This document shows positions 59,300 through 64,000 of a stretch of 64,000 nt of DNA, piece by piece (position 1 is the first letter of the stretch; every line of letters starts with the position of its first letter). The stretch is from Candidatus Magnetobacterium casense (lineage in GTDB: Bacteria; Nitrospirota; Thermodesulfovibrionia; Thermodesulfovibrionales; Magnetobacteriaceae), in NCBI RefSeq assembly GCF_000714715.1, contig NZ_JMFO01000008.1, positions 1 to 64,000 of the forward strand. Reading direction: 5' to 3'. The notes beneath the pieces are model-generated. The model was not told where the DNA came from. It did no database searches and was given only the letters and a program-made list of their open reading frames with translations. The translations under genes were made by a program, and so were the position numbers.

Positions 59300-59328
59300 A
59301 AAAAAAATTCGACAGGGCTCCGCCCTGT
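59300..59328 (-). terminator. Hairpin plus T run after the DUF1566 gene (terminator and/or DGR target hairpin)
   Basis: On the minus strand ACAGGGC-GGA-GCCCTGT (59312-59328) is followed by CGAA and eight Ts. It lies 27 bases after the stop codon. As an intrinsic terminator it closes the TerY-P operon. A GC-rich hairpin just after the variable region is also a typical part of diversity-generating retroelement target sites, so it may do both. Confidence 0.75.
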
Positions 59329-59354
59329 ACCCAAATAACCAAATGACCCAATCA

Positions 59355-59945
59355 TCAATGTCCGGAACGAACTGGCCATACATAGCTGAGGTTGGACCTG
59401 TGGTTGGCGCCGACGACGCCGACGCCCATGTAGACGAACCAAGCGAGGGACGTATCGCTAGCGACGGTCGTAGATGACCAGTAGCCGCCCGATGGCACAT
59501 TTGTAAAGCCAGCATTAACAAGCAATGATGCAACATCAACAGCCACACCGTTACAATATCCCCTTTTGCCATTACTCAACATTTTATCTAAACCCACCTG
59601 AGACCCGTCTTTCCTACAAAGGGTATACAACTCTTGGATAGTAGGCAACCGCCAGTCTATGTAACCATACGTACCAGCCCCGGTGTTCATCGAGGCGACA
59701 TAGTCTAACGCCCCTTGCCAAGTCTTCCAACCTACAAAATTAGCGTCTTTTGTCCACATCAGTCCGGTTGATGTATCAGTTATTGTTTGGTCGCCGTTGT
59801 CCACAAACCTTGTGGGTGTGCGCATGGGCTGTGGTTTAACTGCTTGCTGGGTGGATGCGGATACACTCATGCTGGTGCCGCAGTAGGGACAAAATTTACC
59901 CGGCTTGCTAATGTCTCTGCCACATTGGAAATTAGGACACTTCAT
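59355..59945 (-). CDS. Zinc-ribbon DUF1566 protein with DGR-like variable C terminus
   Basis: 196 residues. An N-terminal zinc ribbon has C3, C8, C19 and C22 (KCPNFQCGRDI, FCPYCG). A short linker leads to a DUF1566 (C-type-lectin-like) domain, about 45-195: RFVDNGDQTITDTSTGLMWT, DWRLPTIQELYTL, PSGGYWSSTT and YVWPVRSG. The last about 45 codons look like a retroelement-diversified region: between 59385 and 59465 about 20 of 27 codons end in C and few contain A, unlike the rest of the gene. The ribosome site is GGAGGG. It is the last gene of the TerY-P operon, 47 bases after the kinase. It may be the ligand-binding or effector-recognition part. Confidence 0.88.
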   Translation of the reverse strand: MKCPNFQCGRDISKPGKFCPYCGTSMSVSASTQQAVKPQPMRTPTRFVDNGDQTITDTSTGLMWTKDANFVGWKTWQGALDYVASMNTGAGTYGYIDWRLPTIQELYTLCRKDGSQVGLDKMLSNGKRGYCNGVAVDVASLLVNAGFTNVPSGGYWSSTTVASDTSLAWFVYMGVGVVGANHRSNLSYVWPVRSGH

Positions 59946-59992
59946 CTCTTAAATCCCTCCAATATTTATCAGTGCTTTAAATTCTATCTCTC

Positions 59993-61198
59993 CTAAAGCA
60001 TATTCTCCACTTTTGTTCTGCATCCCGGGCAAAATTCAAAGTCGGGTTCCAACCTCTCACCACAGACAGTACAGAATGATATGCCATAGATTTTCGCACT
60101 CTTCTTTAAAATTGGAGGAGGGAGTGTGACTTGGCTGCCTATATTGCCATTGCCGGGGAAGTAGTCTTCCTTTATACTGCACCACGGGCAGGATTGCAGA
60201 TCATAAGCAAAGTGGTGATTTGTATTATTGCCGCATTTCTTGATTCGTTCGCTCTCCATCTTGAGGGCATAGTACCAGTCCTGCGCCGTAGGTCTTGTAA
60301 ATGGCATTTTATGGCCGCCATCGAAACAGTCGGCAAAGAGCTTCTTTATGCTGGAAGGAATGATTTTATAAGGGGGAGCATACGCAGGCGGTTTGATACT
60401 TGAGTAGTTGACAGTATACGGGAAAATCCCTTTTTTTATCTTATCCTCCGTCGAAGGTGCATCGTCAACAAGTATCCCCATGGCCTGGTATGGGTGCACT
60501 CCCATCATCAGAAACTTGAAAACAATGACGCCCAGCGCAAAAAGGTCAGAATAAAGCCTGCCGAGGTTGTTGTTGAAATTCGCGGATTGTAACTCCGGTG
60601 GAAGGTATTCTCCAGTACCAACCCTGGTGTAGTAGGTGGTTTTGGAAACGCTGTCGAACACCTGAAATGAATCACAATCTACAAAGGTTATCAACGTCTT
60701 TGGAGACACCAGTATGTTTTTCTCTCTCAGGTCGCCTACACAGTGACCCTTTGCGTGAATGGCATTTATGGCGCTGGATATGTTCATTGCGGTCACCATC
60801 AGGTACTTCCAGGTGAAACCACCTCCGAATAATTGCCTTCTATCGTCTGGGTCATAGTATTTGTGACTTTCCTGAAACCCACCGGTCCCGTTGGTGTCAA
60901 TTAGCGGCATAGTATATCCCGCAAGTCTGGTCCTGGCGTAGTCGTAATACAAGACGTTCAAAGGCCAGGCAATAGACCTGTGTCCGAGTGTTTTCACCGT
61001 TGGGTCATCGGGTGGATTGTGTACCATTACCTTTAATTTGTCGGCCAGCTCACGGTTAACCTTGGCATTGTGATATATCTTTGCCACCTCGTTATTGTTA
61101 CCATGTACGAAATACAATGTACCTTCCCCACCACTCTTATTGCTTTTCCGGAGATTCAGGGACGCTCCGTTATGATTATATACTGTCAGAGTACCCAT
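59993..61198 (-). CDS. TerY-P-type Ser/Thr protein kinase with C-terminal zinc ribbons
   Basis: 401 residues. Kinase domain about 15-325: glycine-rich loop SGGEGTLYFV, Lys K40 in VAKIYH, catalytic loop HAKGHCVGDLREKNILVS (D156, N161) and metal motif VDCDS (D176) in place of DFG. The C-terminal part has CPWC (about 337) and a full zinc ribbon CTVCGERLEP...FCPGC. This resembles the kinase of the TerY-P triad (vWA, PP2C, kinase). It starts inside the PP2C gene (23-base overlap) with GAGGGG upstream. Targets probably include threonines read by FHA proteins or the DUF1566 product, but this is inference. Confidence 0.88.
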   Translation of the reverse strand: MGTLTVYNHNGASLNLRKSNKSGGEGTLYFVHGNNNEVAKIYHNAKVNRELADKLKVMVHNPPDDPTVKTLGHRSIAWPLNVLYYDYARTRLAGYTMPLIDTNGTGGFQESHKYYDPDDRRQLFGGGFTWKYLMVTAMNISSAINAIHAKGHCVGDLREKNILVSPKTLITFVDCDSFQVFDSVSKTTYYTRVGTGEYLPPELQSANFNNNLGRLYSDLFALGVIVFKFLMMGVHPYQAMGILVDDAPSTEDKIKKGIFPYTVNYSSIKPPAYAPPYKIIPSSIKKLFADCFDGGHKMPFTRPTAQDWYYALKMESERIKKCGNNTNHHFAYDLQSCPWCSIKEDYFPGNGNIGSQVTLPPPILKKSAKIYGISFCTVCGERLEPDFEFCPGCRTKVENML

Positions 61199-61979
61199 CG
61201 GTTGAATTGCCCCTCACTGTTTTTAAGATCGCTATAACCAATGTCTTGTCATCATCTGAGTGCTCATTCATCTTTGGTGAAGACAGAAGCGCTTTGATTT
61301 CTTCGTTAGCGCTTTCGATCTCTTCAATTTTGATAGCGTATGAACAGACGGGGTCGAAAAATCCATTAAACGGTTCGTAGCCAAGCGGGGACTTTTTAAG
61401 AGCCGCCCTCTGGCATCCATCAGTAAAAAGCGCTATAAACGACGCGTTCTTTATGCTGCTTGTGTGGGTGTGTTCGTTCCACTTGTTGCTTGTAAGCGGT
61501 ACGACCTCGTTTGCGTACTCAGACTCTTCAGGGGCAGAGGCTAGTATTAAACCCTTGTCAGTTTTCGCTATGACCGCGCCATCACCTATATGTGCTATTG
61601 ACACACTGCCTCCTACAAACGCACTAACGATAAGTGTTGTTGCCAAGTCTCGTAGTTTATAGCCATCTTTCTCAGCAGTTTTTTCAATCTGTTCCCGTGC
61701 AGATAAAATCATCTTTCCTGTAAGTTCACCAAGGCTATGCTCACCGTTGTCATTTGCCACTAAGTGTTGTTTTGCTGCCTCAATTGCGGCATCGACCGCC
61801 TGTCTTGAACCGATATCCGATTTCGGGGCGCTGCCTAATCCGTCGGCAACGGCTATCAAACCGATATCTTTAAATACTTCGTAAGCACAGGCATCCTGGC
61901 AAGGAATCCCCATTGGGACATGGAGAGGCCCAATAACTGAGGCTCCAAATATGTATGGTGGTTTTAAAGCTTTTGTCAT
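61176..61979 (-). CDS. PP2C-family protein phosphatase of the TerY-P triad
   Basis: 267 residues from the Met at 61979, which has GAGGTGG upstream; the frame is open further, but that part overlaps terY. PP2C metal motifs: IAVADGLGSAPKSDIGS (D46-G47), AHIGDGAVI (D133), LFTDGCQ (D187) and HSDDDKTLV (D244). QDACAYE (D29) is the usual first motif. It would oppose the kinase encoded next. Gene order terY, PP2C, kinase with gaps or overlaps of 10 and 23 bases indicates one operon. Confidence 0.9.
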   Translation of the reverse strand: MTKALKPPYIFGASVIGPLHVPMGIPCQDACAYEVFKDIGLIAVADGLGSAPKSDIGSRQAVDAAIEAAKQHLVANDNGEHSLGELTGKMILSAREQIEKTAEKDGYKLRDLATTLIVSAFVGGSVSIAHIGDGAVIAKTDKGLILASAPEESEYANEVVPLTSNKWNEHTHTSSIKNASFIALFTDGCQRAALKKSPLGYEPFNGFFDPVCSYAIKIEEIESANEEIKALLSSPKMNEHSDDDKTLVIAILKTVRGNSTDGYSDSI

Positions 61980-61989
61980 GTCCACCTCA

Positions 61990-62667
61990 TTAGATAGAAC
62001 CCCACCCGGGAGGGGCCAAGGCAACCTGCTGACCTGGTTTTGAACCAGATACTGCCTGAACGCTCTTGGAAAGCCAGCTAAACATGTCTCTGAACTTGCC
62101 CTGCTGGAGTTTAAGGGGAGGTCTTGTTGGACTGGCAATTGCTTGCAATGTCTGCATGTCGGCACTATCAACCCCTACGGCAAAAAACATAAATTTTCCA
62201 CTCTTTTCGCCATCGTGAACCCTCTGCACAACATTGTTCCACTTTGAGTCACCGTAATTCATGTCGGTGGGCCCACCGTCGGTAATCATAAAAATCCAGG
62301 GTCTATAATAGTCTACGCCCGTGTTCTTATACTCCTTTTTTCGCTGCTCTACCATGTCCATAGCCAGGAGCAAGGCGTCTCCCATGGGGGTTAAGCCATT
62401 GGCATCCAAAACAATGTCAGGCAGCATAGTTACCGATGAAAAATCGTGAACAACTTTTATCTCTGCACCAAATGATATTATGGCGATATCAGCACGTTTA
62501 CTTGCCAGTTCATCTGCAAGCACGTCTTCTTTAAAAAACCTCACCCCATCGTTTAACTGATTGATGTTTACACCGTCCATAGAACCGGAAGTATCTAGTA
62601 CGAGAACCGTTGCGCAGTGGGGATGTTGCGGGTTAGCTATACCAATTGCATCCTCTAGTTTTGACAT
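61990..62667 (-). CDS. TerY-like von Willebrand A domain protein
   Basis: 225 residues, a single vWA domain with an intact metal-ion-dependent adhesion site: D25-x-S27-x-S29 (VLDTSGSMDG), T93 (GLTPMG) and D130 (MITDGGPTD). It lacks a signal peptide, so it is cytoplasmic. TerY proteins are part of the tellurite/stress (Ter) network and, with a PP2C phosphatase and a kinase, form the TerY-P triad described by comparative genomics. The C-terminal tail is Gly/Pro-rich (SKPGQQVALAPPGWG). AAGGAGGG gives a strong ribosome site. First gene of the operon. Confidence 0.92.
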   Translation of the reverse strand: MSKLEDAIGIANPQHPHCATVLVLDTSGSMDGVNINQLNDGVRFFKEDVLADELASKRADIAIISFGAEIKVVHDFSSVTMLPDIVLDANGLTPMGDALLLAMDMVEQRKKEYKNTGVDYYRPWIFMITDGGPTDMNYGDSKWNNVVQRVHDGEKSGKFMFFAVGVDSADMQTLQAIASPTRPPLKLQQGKFRDMFSWLSKSVQAVSGSKPGQQVALAPPGWGSI

Positions 62668-62757
62668 GTTACCCTCCTTAGTTACTTAATAATTTTGTAA
62701 TACAGCTATTTTAATAGTAGCATACTCTCACGATGTGGGGCAATGACCATCTCTCCC

Positions 62758-63753
62758 TCACTCGAAGTACCCCTCCAACTCCTCTACGGAGGCAGACGTC
62801 TTTAACAGCCCCTTGAACCTCTCCAATGCCTCTATGGTTCCAAGCCCCCTGACACGCCCCATAAGGGCAGTCCCTCTGTCTCCGTACTTCATCTCAAGCA
62901 CCATCTCTATCCCCTCAAGCAACCCTTTGCGCTCCCCCTCAAGCAATCCTTCGAGCTTGCCCTTGCGTTCTCCCTCAAGTAATCCTTCGAGCTTTCCCTT
63001 GCGTTCGCCCTCAAGTAATCCTTCGATCTTGCCCTTGCGTTCGCCCTCAAGAAATGAATACTCTATCGCACCCCTCTCATCCTGCAATCGTATCTGCCAA
63101 TAATCATAGATTTCAAGCTCGTCCTTACTCCAGAGCATCATGGTCGCTGTATCGTAGGCCGCTTGTATCTCATCAAAGTCTGCACTCTTGGGTATCATCT
63201 CCAGGGAAACAGCGTTTTTGATGAAATGTATCCACTTGTCTACTACGCTCTCTAATTCATCCTCCGTCTTCTTAAACTTGGGCAACTCTATAAAGTTGAA
63301 CTCAAAATCTTTCAACTCCTGCTTGAGAGTTTTAGTGTTTAATATCATATGCCTTGTAATATAACTATCGCCCTCAAAGATGTCAAAATCCAGGATGCCT
63401 ATATATATCACCTGATTTAAAGCAGGATAATCCTCACCTTTTGACAACTGGGCAACATAGGCCTTACTTGTATAGTACAACACACGCTTTTCAAAGCCGC
63501 GCCTCTTTTGAAGCTGTATCTCTACGATGAATGTTATACCACGCTTGTCTACCGCACGTATATCAAGGATAGTCTCTTTCAGGATCGTTATCTGTGGTGT
63601 CTGATACGGATTCAGAATAGACAAGTCTTCTATTTCCCTGTCTCCGCTAAGGTCTAATACTGCATTTAAAAACGATATGAGTATCCCCTTTTGGGCCTCA
63701 TTGCCAAATATCTTCCTAAACGCTATGTCGCTCCTTACATCTGCAAACTGCAT
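62758..63753 (-). CDS. Rpn-family recombination-promoting nuclease/putative transposase
   Basis: 331 residues. PD-(D/E)XK core at the N terminus: DIAFRKIFGNEAQKGILISF, LDIRAVDKRGITFIVEIQLQ (D64, E77-x-Q79), KRVLYYTSKAYVAQL. A helical middle precedes four near-identical 12-residue repeats (LLEGERKGKLEG, about 235-285), then a C-terminal domain. Rpn proteins increase RecA-independent recombination and cleave DNA, and related ones act in phage defence; they often show variable C termini. A TATAAT ends five bases before the ATG with TTGTAA 18 bases further up, a leaderless arrangement. Confidence 0.9.
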   Translation of the reverse strand: MQFADVRSDIAFRKIFGNEAQKGILISFLNAVLDLSGDREIEDLSILNPYQTPQITILKETILDIRAVDKRGITFIVEIQLQKRRGFEKRVLYYTSKAYVAQLSKGEDYPALNQVIYIGILDFDIFEGDSYITRHMILNTKTLKQELKDFEFNFIELPKFKKTEDELESVVDKWIHFIKNAVSLEMIPKSADFDEIQAAYDTATMMLWSKDELEIYDYWQIRLQDERGAIEYSFLEGERKGKIEGLLEGERKGKLEGLLEGERKGKLEGLLEGERKGLLEGIEMVLEMKYGDRGTALMGRVRGLGTIEALERFKGLLKTSASVEELEGYFE

Positions 63754-63832
63754 GTTTTATTATATACCAAACTAAATGGAGTTTACAAGAAGAATAATAG
63801 CTCAACCGCTATAGACACTTAACGTATCCTCT

Positions 63833-64000
63833 TTAAAACGTATTTGCCTCCAGAAAGGCAATTGCGGGGGCATAATCGATAAACAGCTTCTCCCGCTGAT
63901 TAAATTCACGACAGTGGACGCGCCGTCTGCCACTACAGGGGGCAACGTTAATCCTGGTGTGGAGCATCTCGTGGTAGACCACGTACTCAAGCACGTATCT
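63833..64000 (-). CDS. C-terminal end of a SprT/YgjP-like zinc metallopeptidase (cut by window edge)
   Basis: The minus strand from the window edge reads RYVLEYVVYHEMLHTRINVA, then GRRRVHCREFNQREKLFIDY and stops at TAA 63833. H-E-M-L-H is the zinc-binding H-E-x-x-H of SprT-like/WLM metallopeptidases, with the usual following G-R-R-x-x-H-x-x-E-F. The stop lies inside a CTCTTTAAAA end of the dispersed repeat, so the last codons may have been altered by insertion. The 62-codon frame in another register over the same bases is not the gene. Confidence 0.7.
   Translation of the reverse strand, partial: RYVLEYVVYHEMLHTRINVAPCSGRRRVHCREFNQREKLFIDYAPAIAFLEANTF

Noticed and set aside
63802-63990. 62-codon minus-strand open frame at the right edge
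   Set aside because: A different frame over the same bases gives a clear SprT-like H-E-x-x-H sequence continuing to the window edge.
59270-64000. Nearby reverse transcriptase or template repeat for the variable region
   Set aside because: I looked for a reverse transcriptase motif and for an AAC-rich near copy of the variable region and saw neither in this window.

Overview
The window is a bacterial chromosome segment with dense coding on both strands, no rRNA or tRNA genes that I could see, and no intact transposase or phage gene. The mix suggests a Gram-negative, probably anaerobic bacterium, perhaps Nitrospirota-like. Supporting genes are a RACo/AcsV-type corrinoid reductive activator, an FmdE-like protein, an archaeal-type two-gene glutamate synthase, a futalosine hydrolase remnant, a sigma-54-driven type IV pilin, a FadL-like outer-membrane protein, MltA, and large hybrid histidine kinases. 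The lineage is inference from gene content only.

Layout. 0-10 kb: an Rpn-type nuclease (cut by the left edge), two paralogous hybrid kinases, and two toxin-antitoxin (TA) pairs. 10-13 kb: a Uma2 protein, a HicAB pair and the livHM permeases. 13.1-15.8 kb: an AT-rich three-gene cassette (two membrane proteins plus a tandem phosphoribosyltransferase-fold protein) with its own promoter and a hairpin-rich leader. 15.9-18.8 kb: a housekeeping block rpmE-yqhQ-prfA-tsaC. 19-26 kb: a broken mqnB, a membrane glycosyltransferase-like gene, and a divergent cell-wall recycling set (mltA / murQ-anmK, the last with a poly-C frameshift). 26.7-31.8 kb: a cyclase with two FHA domains, a PMT/TPR membrane protein, pilA and a hendecad-repeat coiled-coil protein. 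32-36.6 kb: glutamate synthase subunits and an AIPR defence gene. 37-46 kb: a RACo-like protein and exported or envelope proteins, including a beta-helix/FG-GAP protein. 46.6-50 kb: a small coiled-coil protein, a BrnT/BrnA-like pair, a sensor kinase and FmdE. 50-54.3 kb: a giant PEP-synthase-like protein. 54.3-58.8 kb: HicAB plus an orphan HicB, a partner-switching pair (SpoIIE phosphatase/kinase and STAS) and a CNNM/CBS protein. 59.3-64 kb: a minus-strand TerY-P operon (vWA, PP2C, protein kinase) ending in a zinc-ribbon/DUF1566 protein, then an Rpn nuclease and the end of a SprT-like gene.

Most interesting: the last gene of the TerY-P operon ends in a stretch with the codon signature of a diversity-generating retroelement (DGR) variable region. 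About 20 of 27 codons end in C (GTC, GGC, AGC, TTC, TAC and similar), as expected if AAC codons were rewritten by adenine mutagenesis. A GC-rich hairpin lies just downstream. No reverse transcriptase or template repeat was recognised in the window, so the retroelement would have to act from elsewhere. This would be a vWA/phosphatase/kinase signalling operon whose output or sensor protein is hypervariable.

Around the genes, dispersed repeats fill almost every long intergenic gap. Several have GTATCCTCTTTA terminal inverted repeats and 8-bp target duplications, and they carry either an inverted-hairpin interior or a GC-rich interior that contains an intrinsic terminator. Many genes also show a -10 hexamer only 5-8 bases before the start codon, which predicts widespread leaderless transcription.
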